In this document: one piece after another, positions 17,717 through 26,581 of the stretch
Layout: each line of letters starts with the position of its first letter
Numbering within the stretch: position 1 is the stretch's first letter
DNA from: an uncultured Ruminiclostridium sp.
Lineage (GTDB): Bacteria; Bacillota; Clostridia; Oscillospirales; Ruminococcaceae
Assembly (NCBI GenBank): GCA_910588335.1
Contig: CAJUQV010000013.1
Location: 21,804 to 85,803 of the forward strand
DNA: 64,000 nucleotides
Reading direction: 5' to 3'
Translations under genes and position numbers: made by a program
The notes under the pieces: model-generated
What the model saw: the letters and a program-made list of their open reading frames with translations, nothing else
The model's database searches: none
What the model was told of the DNA's origin: nothing

Positions 17717-17765
17717 AATCCCCTTGGGAATCAGCTTTGTGAAAGCGTTCCTCCCAAAAGGGGAT
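17717..17765 (+). promoter_or_regulatory. Hairpin between oadG and oadB
   Basis: ATCCCCTTGGGA pairs with TCCCAAAAGGGGAT across about 22 bases, just before the oadB ribosome binding site; a smaller GAAAAA/TTTTTC hairpin precedes it at 17693-17712. It could tune the gamma/beta ratio by partial termination or mRNA stability. Confidence 0.5.
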
Positions 17766-17793
17766 AAAACAAACCGAGAAAGGAAAAAAGCAA

Positions 17794-18984
17794 ATGTTAG
17801 AAACTTTTTGGGAAACCATAAAAACATTGGCGGCTGAATCCGCTTTTGCTAATATTTCATGGCAGCAGGGCATAATGATCTTACTTTCCTTCCTGCTGAT
17901 GTATCTTGCCATTGTCAAGAAATTCGAGCCCTTACTTCTTTTGCCAATCGCTTTCGGTATGGCTCTTACCAATATTCCGGGAGCTGAGCTTTATCATCCC
18001 GAATTTTTTATGACCGGAAATATTGACTATGGTCAGGTTCTCCACGACGGCGGACTTCTGGACATACTTTACTTAGGCGTAAAGCTTCAGCTTTTCCCGC
18101 CACTTATCTTTTTGGGAATAGGGACTATGACCGACTTTGGTCCGCTTATCGCAAATCCAAAGAGTTTCCTTTTGGGAGCGGCGGCTCAGGCGGGTATCTT
18201 CTTTACATTTATCGGTGCATGTCTCCTCAGTATGACCGGAATAACCTCATTTACAATGGAGCAGGCGGCGTCCATAGGTATTATAGGCGGCGCGGACGGA
18301 CCCACGGCGATATTTGTTACCTCCAAGCTGGCTCCCGAAATGTTGGGTTCAATTGCCGTGGCGGCATACTCTTATATGGCGCTGGTACCCTTTATACAGC
18401 GTCCCATCATGTTGGCGCTGACCACTAAAAAGGAGCGCTCCATTAGAATGAAGCAGCTTCGTACCGTTTCCAAACGGGAAAGAATCATTTTCCCTATTGC
18501 GGTAACCATTCTCGTATCATTTATAGTACCCGACGCTACGGCTCTGGTGGGTATGCTTATGTTGGGCAACCTGTTCAGGGAGAGCGGAGTTGTTGACAGA
18601 CTTGTTAAGACCGCTCAGAATGAGCTTATGAATATTGTCACCATTATGTTGGGCGTTACTGTCGGCGCAACAGCCACCGCCGCCAACTTCCTCAGTATAG
18701 AAACGCTGGCGATTATACTTTTAGGTTTGATCGCGTTCAGTATCGGTACGGCTGCTGGCGTTCTTTTCGCCAAGCTTATGAATAAGCTCAGCGGCGGAAC
18801 GATAAATCCTCTTATAGGTTCGGCGGGCGTTTCTGCGGTTCCTATGGCGGCGAGAGTAAGCCAGAAGGTGGGTGCGGAAACGGATCCCTCCAACTTCCTG
18901 TTGATGCACGCAATGGGGCCTAACGTGTCGGGTGTTATCGGTTCGGCGGTTGCGGCGGGCGTACTGCTCTCCATATTCGGATAA
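17794..18984 (+). CDS. oadB: Na+-pumping decarboxylase beta subunit
   Basis: 396 residues and about nine to eleven membrane helices. Beta forms the Na+ channel and catalyses decarboxylation of carboxybiotin. The signature IGIIGGADGPTAIFVTSKLAP carries the essential aspartate, and the C-terminal GPNVSGVIGSAVAAG block is intact. GAGAAAGG lies before the ATG. It is cotranscribed with oadG. The biotin-dependent alpha subunit must be encoded elsewhere. Confidence 0.95.
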   Translation: MLETFWETIKTLAAESAFANISWQQGIMILLSFLLMYLAIVKKFEPLLLLPIAFGMALTNIPGAELYHPEFFMTGNIDYGQVLHDGGLLDILYLGVKLQLFPPLIFLGIGTMTDFGPLIANPKSFLLGAAAQAGIFFTFIGACLLSMTGITSFTMEQAASIGIIGGADGPTAIFVTSKLAPEMLGSIAVAAYSYMALVPFIQRPIMLALTTKKERSIRMKQLRTVSKRERIIFPIAVTILVSFIVPDATALVGMLMLGNLFRESGVVDRLVKTAQNELMNIVTIMLGVTVGATATAANFLSIETLAIILLGLIAFSIGTAAGVLFAKLMNKLSGGTINPLIGSAGVSAVPMAARVSQKVGAETDPSNFLLMHAMGPNVSGVIGSAVAAGVLLSIFG

Positions 18985-19050
18985 AAATCGGCATCATTCC
19001 CCGTCAATGTCAAGGATTTATTATAGGAATAACTTTTTTGAATTAAAATG

Positions 19051-19120
19051 ATATTTTCCCGCGAGTTGAAACGATTGCACGCTCAAAGCGTAAAAGTCGT
19101 GATAGCTCGCGGGAAAATAT
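19051..19120. other. Perfect 15-bp inverted repeat enclosing an inner hairpin
   Basis: ATATTTTCCCGCGAG at 19051-19065 is exactly complementary to 19106-19120. The 40-base interior contains ACGATT..CGCTCAAAGCG..AGTCGT, which can form a second stem. It lies in the 3' region of the oadB transcript, before the terminator. It could be a structured 3' UTR, a small RNA or a small inverted-repeat element. Confidence 0.5.
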
Positions 19121-19142
19121 TAGACCTTACCCCTTTATTTTT

Positions 19143-19180
19143 ACAAGCTGCCACCGTTGGTAAATGGCAGCTTGTTTTTT
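19143..19180 (+). terminator. Rho-independent terminator after oadB
   Basis: ACAAGCTGCCA pairs with TGGCAGCTTGT, followed by TTTTTT. Confidence 0.9.
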
Positions 19181-19225
19181 GTAATTTTAAAGCAGCGCAG
19201 TTAAGCAATTCTGGCAGCTTGTTTA

Positions 19226-19268
19226 ATAATACTAAATCCTGATAAAAACTTTTTATTAGGATTTAGTA
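19226..19268. repeat. Inverted repeat of the ATACTAAATCC type
   Basis: ATACTAAATCCT and AGGATTTAGTAT are exact complements around a 17-base loop. The ends resemble the GGATTAGTATTA terminus of repeat family F, but the rest differs. Confidence 0.4.
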
Positions 19269-19319
19269 TAAAAATATATTAAGTATATCGCAAAGAATTT
19301 TATAAATTGCAAAAAATTA

Positions 19320-19358
19320 AAGTCCGAACCTCACCTTTTGCAGTGTGATTCGGACTTA
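19320..19358 (-). terminator. Rho-independent terminator after glgA
   Basis: Read leftward, AAGTCCGAA and TTCGGACTT form a stem, followed by TTAATTTTTT. Confidence 0.85.
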
Positions 19359-19395
19359 GAAAATGTTTTTAAGTAAATTTATTTATCGGACAACT

Positions 19396-20835
19396 TTATT
19401 GCATTCCGCAGATCTCTTGATAAAGTCCTATATACAGCTTAGCCGACTGCGCCCAGCTAAAGTCGGCCTTCATCGCTTTGGTCACCAAAGCGCCCCATGC
19501 CTTGCTGTCGTTATAGTAAAGTTCGGTGCATCTGCGAACCGCGCCTAACATATCGAGAGCATTGTATGACAGGAAGGTGAAGCCGAGACCCTTTCCGTTC
19601 GGTTCTCCGTAGTCGGGAATCGAATCCTTCAAACCGCCCGTAGCTCTTACAACGGGAATTGTGCCGTACCTCAGTGAAATCATCTGAGCAAGGCCGCAGG
19701 GTTCACTCTTACTGGGCATAAGGAACATATCGGCGCCCGCATATATTTTCTTTGCGAGAGCAGGTATGTAACCGCAGGTGAAGCTTACCTTATCGGGGTA
19801 ACGATAATGCATTTCGTTAAAGAAATTTTCATACTGCGCTTCACCCGACCCTAAAATCACTAGCTTGCAGCCCAATGTAATCATTTCGTCAAATGCGCAT
19901 TTTATAAGGTCAAGACCCTTGTGTTCAACAAGACGGGACACAAGTCCGATAACGGGCGCGTCATCCTCGGTGGGAAGTCCTACTTCCTCAAGCAGCTTTT
20001 TCTTGCATACTCTCTTGCCACTCTTGCTTTTCGCACTAAATGTGGCGGGAATTGCGGGATCCTTTTCGGGATTGTACATATCCGTATCTATACCGTTCAG
20101 GAAACCGCAGGTTTTATAAGTCTTGTTCTTGAGTATTCTGTCAAGGCCGTGCGAAAACCACGGATCAAGTATTTCAGTGGCGTAGGTGGGAGAAACGGTG
20201 GTGACCTTTTCGGAAACTTCGATGGCCGCTTTCATAAAGTTAACGTCTCCGTCGTACTCCATGATATTTTTATATTGCTTGGGTATACCGAGCACCTCTT
20301 CCATAAGCTCAAGGCCGTAACGACCCTGATACTGGATATTATGAATGGTGAATACCGTATGAATATTTTGCATGTTATACTGGTTACGGTAGTAAAGGTT
20401 GTAATAAACCGGGATAAGAGCGCACTGCCAGTCATTGGCGTTGATAACGTCGGGACGCAGATCGAATTTTTGAATAAGCTCCATCACCGCGCGTGAAAAG
20501 AAAGCGTATCTTTCACCGTCGTCATAATAACCGTAAAGACCGAAATCGCGCTTAAAATAGTATTCGTTGTCCAGAAAATAATAGGTAACTCCGTTAAGCT
20601 CGGTTTCGAACACTCCGCAGTACTGCGCTCTCCAGCCTACCGACACATAAAAGTGATCCACATACCTGATATTTTCCTTATGGGAATCCTTGATGGTATT
20701 GATGTAATAAGGCAATACCACAATACATTCCTGCCCCTCCGCCACAAGAGCCTTGGGGAGAGAACCCGCTACGTCCGCAAGTCCGCCCGACGCGGCAAAG
20801 GGTTGAGCTTCGCTGGTTGCATAAAGAATTTTCAT
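19396..20835 (-). CDS. glgA: Glycogen synthase (ADP-glucose, GT5)
   Basis: 479 residues from the ATG at 20835, preceded by GAAAGGAAATACAGTC; the longer upstream frame has no family similarity. GlgA extends alpha-1,4-glucan using ADP-glucose. The N-terminal MKILYATSEAQPFAASGGLADVAGSLPKAL, the middle ITTVSP-like VTTVSPTYATEI, and the C-terminal MPSKSEPCGLAQMISLRYGTIPVVRATGGLKD blocks are typical. The Lys usually found before GG in the first block (KxGGL) is Ala here. It stands alone; no glgBCP genes are in the window. Confidence 0.93.
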   Translation of the reverse strand: MKILYATSEAQPFAASGGLADVAGSLPKALVAEGQECIVVLPYYINTIKDSHKENIRYVDHFYVSVGWRAQYCGVFETELNGVTYYFLDNEYYFKRDFGLYGYYDDGERYAFFSRAVMELIQKFDLRPDVINANDWQCALIPVYYNLYYRNQYNMQNIHTVFTIHNIQYQGRYGLELMEEVLGIPKQYKNIMEYDGDVNFMKAAIEVSEKVTTVSPTYATEILDPWFSHGLDRILKNKTYKTCGFLNGIDTDMYNPEKDPAIPATFSAKSKSGKRVCKKKLLEEVGLPTEDDAPVIGLVSRLVEHKGLDLIKCAFDEMITLGCKLVILGSGEAQYENFFNEMHYRYPDKVSFTCGYIPALAKKIYAGADMFLMPSKSEPCGLAQMISLRYGTIPVVRATGGLKDSIPDYGEPNGKGLGFTFLSYNALDMLGAVRRCTELYYNDSKAWGALVTKAMKADFSWAQSAKLYIGLYQEICGMQ

Positions 20836-21276
20836 GACTGTATTTCCTTTCGTGAAAAATTTACAAGGAATTTTATGACAACGCCGCACAATTATTACCG
20901 TTCGACAGAAATGCCGGATTTTTCGTCGGATTGCATAAACATGACGCAGGAGGACAGCCAATAAGATAAGCCCGTCAAGGAAAGTTTGTGTAATATATCG
21001 AAAAATGTGGAATCAAGCGGACGTTAAGGCGTGAGCCGTTTATTGCGCGGTATTGCCTTATATTATTCGACAAAAGCTGCCGATAAGTACGTGTATTTGC
21101 ATAAAAGCACGGCAAATTTTTACTTTTTTATTATATCACAAATTTTAAAAAATTACAAGTTGAAAACTAAAAAAATTTAAACAAATTGCACAATCTTATA
21201 TCTAATACCAATCTTTGATCAAGATATAGACAAATAATATGGATGACCAAAAATCGGTATTTTATTTTTTTAAATT
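20836..21276. other. Intergenic region upstream of glgA
   Basis: AT-rich, with short GC-richer islands near 20880-21080 but no supported coding frame. It should hold the glgA promoter. A family E repeat occupies 21203-21263. Confidence 0.5.
21203..21263. repeat. Palindromic repeat family E, copy E1
   Basis: Starts TAATACCAATCTTTGATC and continues through AAGATATAGACAAATAAT to ATCGGTATTTTA. The core matches E2 (48578-48651) and E5 (23346-23398). Confidence 0.8.
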
Positions 21277-21314
21277 AAAAACCGAACCACATCGTAAAAG
21301 ATGTGGTTCGGTTT
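21277..21314 (-). terminator. Rho-independent terminator after the GGGtGRT gene
   Basis: AAACCGAACCACATC pairs with GATGTGGTTCGGTTT, with an A/T tract on the downstream (left) side. Confidence 0.9.
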
Positions 21315-21329
21315 GGACAGGGGTGTTTT

Positions 21330-22328
21330 TTACTTATTGGCTTCTTCAACTGCTACCGCGCAAGCCACGGTAGCGCCTACCATGGGATTGTTGCCCATAC
21401 CGATGAGTCCCATCATCTCAACGTGAGCGGGAACGGAGGAAGAGCCGGCAAACTGAGCGTCGCCGTGCATTCTGCCCATGGAGTCGGTCAACCCATAGGA
21501 AGCGGGCCCCGCCGCAACGTTGTCGGGGTGGAGAGTACGGCCTGTACCGCCGCCCGAAGCTACGGAGAAGTATTTCTTTCCGTTTTCAATTGCCCACTTC
21601 TTGTAAGTGCCCGCTACAAGGTGCTGGAATCTGGTGGGGTTGGTGGAGTTACCTGTAATTGAAACCTCAACGCCCTCCATTCTCATGATAGCAACGCCTT
21701 CGGTAACATCGTTTGCGCCGAAGCAGCGAACCTTCGCCTTATCGCCGTCGGAGAAAGCAACTTCGCGGACAACGGTAAGCTTGTCGTTGGAAATATCGTA
21801 ATCGGTCTCAACATATGTAAAGCCGTTTATTCTGGAAATAATATAAGCCGCATCCTTGCCCAGACCGTTGAGAATAACTCTCAAAGGCTCTTTTCTTGCC
21901 TTATTGGCGGTTCTCGCGATACCGATTGCGCCTTCGGCGGCGGCAAAGGATTCATGACCCGCAAGGAAGCAGAAGCACTTTGTGTCCTCCTCAAGCAGCA
22001 TTTTACCTAAATTGCCGTGACCCAAGCCAACCTTTCTGTTTTCCGCAACGGAGCCGGGAACGCAGAAAGCCTGAAGTCCCTCGCCGATAGCGGCGGCAGC
22101 GTCGGAGGCTTTTGTGATCCCCTTCTTAAGGGCGATGGCGGTACCGAGTGTATAAGCCCAAACGGCATTTTCAAAAGCGATGGGCTGAACGCCCTTTACG
22201 ATCTCCTCAACGTTGATGCCCTTGGAAAGGCAGAGATCTCTTGCTTCTTCGATCTCCTTCATACCTAAGGATGCAAGACACGCGTTTACTTTGTCGGCGC
22301 GTCTTTCCTGACCTTCATATTTAGCCAT
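21330..22328 (-). CDS. GGGtGRT protein
   Basis: 332 residues. The sequence carries SGGGTGRTLHPDN, the motif after which this conserved clostridial family is named; its function is not established. Other features are a Gly-rich middle region and a C-terminal MVGATVACAVAVEEANK. There is no signal peptide or membrane helix. It starts 20 bp after the IscU-like scaffold gene and shares its transcript; this pairing is common in Clostridia and suggests a shared role in Fe-S or redox chemistry, which is inference. Confidence 0.85.
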   Translation of the reverse strand: MAKYEGQERRADKVNACLASLGMKEIEEARDLCLSKGINVEEIVKGVQPIAFENAVWAYTLGTAIALKKGITKASDAAAAIGEGLQAFCVPGSVAENRKVGLGHGNLGKMLLEEDTKCFCFLAGHESFAAAEGAIGIARTANKARKEPLRVILNGLGKDAAYIISRINGFTYVETDYDISNDKLTVVREVAFSDGDKAKVRCFGANDVTEGVAIMRMEGVEVSITGNSTNPTRFQHLVAGTYKKWAIENGKKYFSVASGGGTGRTLHPDNVAAGPASYGLTDSMGRMHGDAQFAGSSSVPAHVEMMGLIGMGNNPMVGATVACAVAVEEANK

Positions 22329-22348
22329 AATCTTACTCTCCTTTCCTG

Positions 22349-23044
22349 TTATTCTTCACGAGGGTCAATTTTCTTGACCGCCTCGTCATATCTGCCGTAC
22401 TGTCCCAGGTTAGCCTTGTAAGCCTCGTCTGGGGTCTTTCCGTGGCGAATATCTTCAAGCATCTTGCCGATCTTTACAAACTGATAGCCGATAACTTCGC
22501 CGTTGGCGTCAAGACCCAAAGAGGTTATGTAGCCTTCCGCCATTTCCATATAGCGAACGCCCTTCGCCTTGGTGGAGAAGATTGTGCCAACCTGTGAACG
22601 GAGTCCCTTGCCCAAGTCTTCGAGACCGGCGCCGATGGGCAGGCCGTTCTCGGAAAAGGCGGTCTGTGTACGTCCGTAAACTATCTGTAAAAACAGCTCT
22701 CTCATTGCAACGTTGATGGCGTCGCATACCAAGTCGGTGTTGAGCGCTTCCAACAGCGTCTTTCCGGGAAGAATTTCCGCGGCCATGGCGGCGGAATGGG
22801 TCATTCCGGAGCAGCCAAGAGTTTCAACCAGAGCCTCCTCTATAATGCCGTCCTTAACGTTCAGTGTGAGCTTGCAGGTGCCCTGCTGAGGTGCGCACCA
22901 GCCCACGCCGTGTGTAAGACCGCTGATATCGGCGATCTGGTAGGGCTTTACCCACTTGCCTTCTTCGGGAATGGGCGCGGGGCCGTGCTTGGGTCCCTTG
23001 GCGACAACGCACATTTTCTCAACTTCATGTGAGTAGTTAATCAT
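22349..23044 (-). CDS. Iron-sulfur cluster assembly scaffold-like protein
   Basis: 231 residues with distant similarity to the IscU/NifU scaffold family. The segment GTCKLTLNVKDGIIEEALVETLGCSGMTHSAAMAAEIL corresponds to the IscU core around its first cluster-binding cysteine, here within LGCSGM. It is much longer than IscU (about 130 aa), with an N-terminal extension containing several more cysteines and a C-terminal extension. AAGGAG-like GAAAGGAG lies before the ATG. First gene of the pair with the GGGtGRT gene. A second Fe-S system (SufC/SufBD) is encoded 6 kb away. Confidence 0.8.
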   Translation of the reverse strand: MINYSHEVEKMCVVAKGPKHGPAPIPEEGKWVKPYQIADISGLTHGVGWCAPQQGTCKLTLNVKDGIIEEALVETLGCSGMTHSAAMAAEILPGKTLLEALNTDLVCDAINVAMRELFLQIVYGRTQTAFSENGLPIGAGLEDLGKGLRSQVGTIFSTKAKGVRYMEMAEGYITSLGLDANGEVIGYQFVKIGKMLEDIRHGKTPDEAYKANLGQYGRYDEAVKKIDPREE

Positions 23045-23345
23045 GCTTTAAACTCCTTTCGGGTAATTTATGTTAATTTTTTTAACCTTGTATTATTATA
23101 CCAAAATCGGGCGGTGATTTCAAGAGATTTGTTAAAAAAAGAGTTCTTTCGGGGAATTTTTTGGTAGGAATTTTATGTGCAAAATTTTCTTAATTGCGTT
23201 AAAAGTCTGAATTACCTATACATTATAATAATTCCTAATAAAAAGCAGACAAAGGCGGCGTGTGGGGCGTTCCTGATCAAGGAAGTCCCAATCGTCGGAT
23301 TTGTCTGATTTTTTCAAAATTTAGTATTAAAGATTGCGCCTCAAG
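23045..23345. other. Intergenic region upstream of the scaffold gene
   Basis: AT-rich; should contain the promoter of the leftward scaffold/GGGtGRT operon. No coding frame or strong hairpin apart from the family E repeat at its right end. Confidence 0.5.
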
Positions 23346-23398
23346 CACTAATTTTTTATCATCCGTATTATTTGTCTATATTTTGATCAATTAGTATC
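23346..23398. repeat. Palindromic repeat family E, copy E5, covering the metH stop
   Basis: On the minus strand it reads TGATACTAATTGATC, then AAAATATAGACAAATAAT, then ACGGATGATAAAAAATTAG. The codons Asp-Thr-Asn and the TGA stop of metH lie in its first bases. Confidence 0.7.
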
Positions 23399-25768
23399 AA
23401 ACACTTCTTTTGCTATATCGCAGGATTCTTTCGCGTCCTTCGCGTAAAAATCCGCCCCAATTTTTTCCGCGTATTCCGGCGTAAGCACCGCCCCGCCAAC
23501 CATTATTTTACAATCAACCTTATTTTCCCGCAAAAGCCTGATAGTTTCCTCCATACTCGCCAGAGTTGTGGTCATAAGAGCGGAAAGTCCCACAAGACGG
23601 ATATTTTCCCTTACTGCGCATTCCAACACCCTTTCGCAGGGAACGTCTTTTCCCAGATCCAACACCTCGTAGCCGTAATTTTCCAAAAGCACTTTTACGA
23701 TGTTCTTTCCGATATCGTGTATATCGCCCTTTACCGTAGCCAGAATTATCTTTCCCTTGGACACCGACTTTTCTCCGGTGCGGGCGTAATACTCCTTTAT
23801 CACTTCAAAACAGCTTTGCGCCGCTCCTGCCGTCAGAATAAGCTGAGGAAGAAATATTTTGCCTTTTTCAAATTCGCTGCCCGTTTTGTCCAATGTCGGT
23901 ATGAGAATATCGTTTATTATTGTCATGGGGTCACTGTTTTTCAAAAGATCCGCCGTGATCCTTGCGCCTTCGTTCCTGAGACCGTTTTCCAGAGCGTATC
24001 CCAAGTCATTCTCGTTTTTTGCGGCGTCTTTGTCATTTAATGTTTTTTCGCTCTTTCCGATTTCCCCGCCGTATCTTGCTATATACTCCATTGAGTTTCC
24101 GTCATATCCTTTAAGCACGTTGAACGCCATTACCGCAGCCGTCATATTCTCTGTATTGGGATTTATAATGGGCAGATCAAGCCCTTTTGTGAGCGCCATT
24201 GTAAGGAAATTGGAGCTGATTTTAACCCTGTCGGGCAATCCGAAACTTATGTTGGAAACACCCAATACGGTGCGAAGCCCCAGTTCGTTTTTTACTCTTT
24301 CCAGTGCCTCAAGAGTCACCATGGCCGCCTCCTGTTCGGCGGAAACGGTAAGGGTAAGACAGTCTATATAAACATCCTCCCGCCTTATTCCCAACGCAAG
24401 GGCTCTGTTCAGGATTTTTTCGGCTATTTTAAAGCGGCCCTCCGCGGTTTTGGGTATTCCGTTTTCGTCAAGGCAGAGTCCCACCACCGCCGCTCCGTAT
24501 TTTTTCACCAGCGGAAGCACCGACTTAAGGGATTTTTCTTCTCCGTTCACCGAATTTACGATAGGCTTTCCGTTGTATACTCTCAGCGCCGCTTCCAGCA
24601 CTTCCGGATTTGTCGAATCGAGCTGCAAGGGTATGTCCGAGATGCTTTGTATCGCCTTTACCACCTTTTTCATCATTTCCTTTTCGTCTATTCCGGGGGT
24701 ACCCACGTTTACGTCAAGTATATCCGCTCCGCCTTTTACCTGCTCCACGGCCTGCCCCAAAATATAATCGGTATCTCCCGCAAGAAGGGCTTCTTTAAAG
24801 CGCTTTTTTCCGGTGGGGTTTATCCTTTCGCCGATAATTCGTGGGTGGTCGATTACTACGGTTCTGGAGGGAGTGCAGCAGGCGGAGGGTATTATGGGGT
24901 CGGTTTTTACAAAATTTTTTCCCTTTAACGCGTTTTTGACCGCCGAGATAAAGGATGGCTTTGTGCCGCAGCAGCCGCCGAACAGCTTTACCCCCAAAGG
25001 GATAAGCTTTTCGGTAAATGAAGCGAATTCCTTTTCGGTTATATTATAGGAATTCGTAACGGGGTCGGGGAGCCCCGCGTTGGGTTTTACCGCCACGGGA
25101 AGCTTAGTGATACGGCAAAGTTCCTCTATAACGGGATACAGTTCTTTTGGCCCCAACGAACAGTTTACGCCTATTGCGTCGACTCCGAGCCCCTCCAGAG
25201 TCAGCGCCATGGAGCTGACGGAGCAGCCGGTAAAGGTGCGCATATTTTCCTCAAAGGTCATGGTACACATAACAGGCTTGTCGGAATTCTCCTTTGCGGC
25301 AAGGACGGCCGCTTTAATCTCGTACAGGTCGGTCATTGTCTCAAAAACAATAAGATCGGCACTGCTTCCCGCAATTACCTGCTCTTTATAGATATCGTAC
25401 GCCTCTTCAAATGTAAGGGTACCCGAAGGTTCGAGCAGCTGTCCGATCGGCCCTATGTCAAGAGCCGTAAGAACGTCGGTGCCTTCGCAGGCTTTTTTCG
25501 CGTTTCTTATTCCCGCTTTTATTATTTCCTCTACCGAGTAACCGCTTTTGGCCAGCTTATATCTGTTGGCTCCGAAAGTGTTGGCGTAAATTATATCCGC
25601 TCCCGCTTTAATATACTCGCAATGTATCTCGGTGAGGAGTACGGGGTTTTCCATATTTAAAATTTCGGGTGAATCTCCCGTTTTAAGTCCCCGCGCCTGA
25701 AGCATGGTGCCCATGGCTCCGTCCAATATAACGAATTCTTTTTCATGTAAAAATTTTTTAAAATCCAT
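23387..25768 (-). CDS. metH: Cobalamin-dependent methionine synthase, catalytic modules
   Basis: 793 residues with three MetH modules in order: homocysteine-binding barrel (1-285; GVNCSLGP and GGCCGT hold the zinc cysteines), methyl-THF/pterin-binding barrel (about 300-570; GERINPTGKKRF, DVNVGTPGIDE), and cap plus B12-binding domain (about 600-793; DIHDIGKNIVK with the cobalt-ligating His, then LVGLSALMTTTLASM). It moves the methyl group from methyl-THF to homocysteine. The fourth, SAM-binding activation module is absent and is encoded by the gene 16 bp upstream. This split is normal in Clostridia. The last codons lie in repeat E5. Confidence 0.95.
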   Translation of the reverse strand: MDFKKFLHEKEFVILDGAMGTMLQARGLKTGDSPEILNMENPVLLTEIHCEYIKAGADIIYANTFGANRYKLAKSGYSVEEIIKAGIRNAKKACEGTDVLTALDIGPIGQLLEPSGTLTFEEAYDIYKEQVIAGSSADLIVFETMTDLYEIKAAVLAAKENSDKPVMCTMTFEENMRTFTGCSVSSMALTLEGLGVDAIGVNCSLGPKELYPVIEELCRITKLPVAVKPNAGLPDPVTNSYNITEKEFASFTEKLIPLGVKLFGGCCGTKPSFISAVKNALKGKNFVKTDPIIPSACCTPSRTVVIDHPRIIGERINPTGKKRFKEALLAGDTDYILGQAVEQVKGGADILDVNVGTPGIDEKEMMKKVVKAIQSISDIPLQLDSTNPEVLEAALRVYNGKPIVNSVNGEEKSLKSVLPLVKKYGAAVVGLCLDENGIPKTAEGRFKIAEKILNRALALGIRREDVYIDCLTLTVSAEQEAAMVTLEALERVKNELGLRTVLGVSNISFGLPDRVKISSNFLTMALTKGLDLPIINPNTENMTAAVMAFNVLKGYDGNSMEYIARYGGEIGKSEKTLNDKDAAKNENDLGYALENGLRNEGARITADLLKNSDPMTIINDILIPTLDKTGSEFEKGKIFLPQLILTAGAAQSCFEVIKEYYARTGEKSVSKGKIILATVKGDIHDIGKNIVKVLLENYGYEVLDLGKDVPCERVLECAVRENIRLVGLSALMTTTLASMEETIRLLRENKVDCKIMVGGAVLTPEYAEKIGADFYAKDAKESCDIAKEVFDTN

Positions 25769-25784
25769 TTTTAGTCATTCCCTT

Positions 25785-26462
25785 CTAATCACAGTGCGCG
25801 TAATTTTTTCTGTATTGACAGATGTCCTTCATATTACAGCTTCCGCAGCCTCTTCTTCCCTTTGGCACCTCGTTTTCCGACACACCCATTACCGCCGTGA
25901 CCGATTTTCTCGGTATAAGAATAAGACTGTCCGTAACGTTTACGCCTATCCTTTTGGGCGCGTCTATGACTTTAAGCAATTCTCCCTGCGTGTCCAAAGG
26001 AAAATCGCCGTATCCGGGGGAAAAGCGCCATGTATAGCCGTAATTTCCAATCGCTGATCTTATTTCCTCCTCCGCAAGCTCACAAGCTTGTTCCACCGCC
26101 GCCGAAGCAAGGCTGTCCGCTACCAGAGCCTTTTCCATTCCTTCGGTCTCATAGGTTCGTATCAGCTTGTCAACTCCTGCGGATAGAGTAACGCAAAGCA
26201 GTACGCAGCGGCTGCATCCCTTTAAATGATCCGAAATATCTTTACCCTTAAGTGTAAGAGAAGTATTGAGAACATTTACCTTGTTTTCGCAGACTTTGAT
26301 ATCGAATATTTTGTATATAAAACGCGGTTCAATCACTTTAAGCAGCATTTGTTCACATTCTTCGGTTATTTTAAGGAGTTCGCCTTTTATTTTGCCCTCC
26401 GAGCCTTCTCCTGTGCCCATATAGCGAAACGCTTCGGAACGGTTAAGTTTTTCTATTTGCAT
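25785..26462 (-). CDS. MetH activation (reactivation) domain protein
   Basis: 225 residues from the ATG at 26462, preceded by AAAGGAAAAGCC; a TTG twelve codons upstream is less likely. It resembles the stand-alone methionine synthase activation domain, which binds SAM and remethylates oxidised cob(II)alamin. The signature WRFSPGYGDFPLDTQGELL and IGVNVTDSLILIPRKSVTAVMG are visible. The C-terminal CGSCNMKDICQYRK has a small cysteine cluster. First gene of a two-gene unit with metH. Confidence 0.9.
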   Translation of the reverse strand: MQIEKLNRSEAFRYMGTGEGSEGKIKGELLKITEECEQMLLKVIEPRFIYKIFDIKVCENKVNVLNTSLTLKGKDISDHLKGCSRCVLLCVTLSAGVDKLIRTYETEGMEKALVADSLASAAVEQACELAEEEIRSAIGNYGYTWRFSPGYGDFPLDTQGELLKVIDAPKRIGVNVTDSLILIPRKSVTAVMGVSENEVPKGRRGCGSCNMKDICQYRKNYAHCD

Positions 26463-26531
26463 TTTTGGCTTTTCCTTTCTTACGCTTATTAAATTCAATC
26501 TGCATTAACAGACCGAATCAAAATTGCACAG

Positions 26532-26573
26532 AAAAAGCGCTCCAAGTCGACTATAAGCCATGAAGCGCTTTTA
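26532..26573 (-). terminator. Rho-independent terminator after the chemoreceptor gene
   Basis: Read leftward, AAAAGCGCT and AGCGCTTTTT form a stem over a 21-base loop and run into a T tract. Confidence 0.75.
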
Positions 26574-26581
26574 AAATACTA

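Noticed and set aside
19396..20835. glgA treated as inactive because the KxGGL lysine is Ala
   Set aside because: I am not certain this is unusual among clostridial GlgA proteins, so it is mentioned only in the gene entry.
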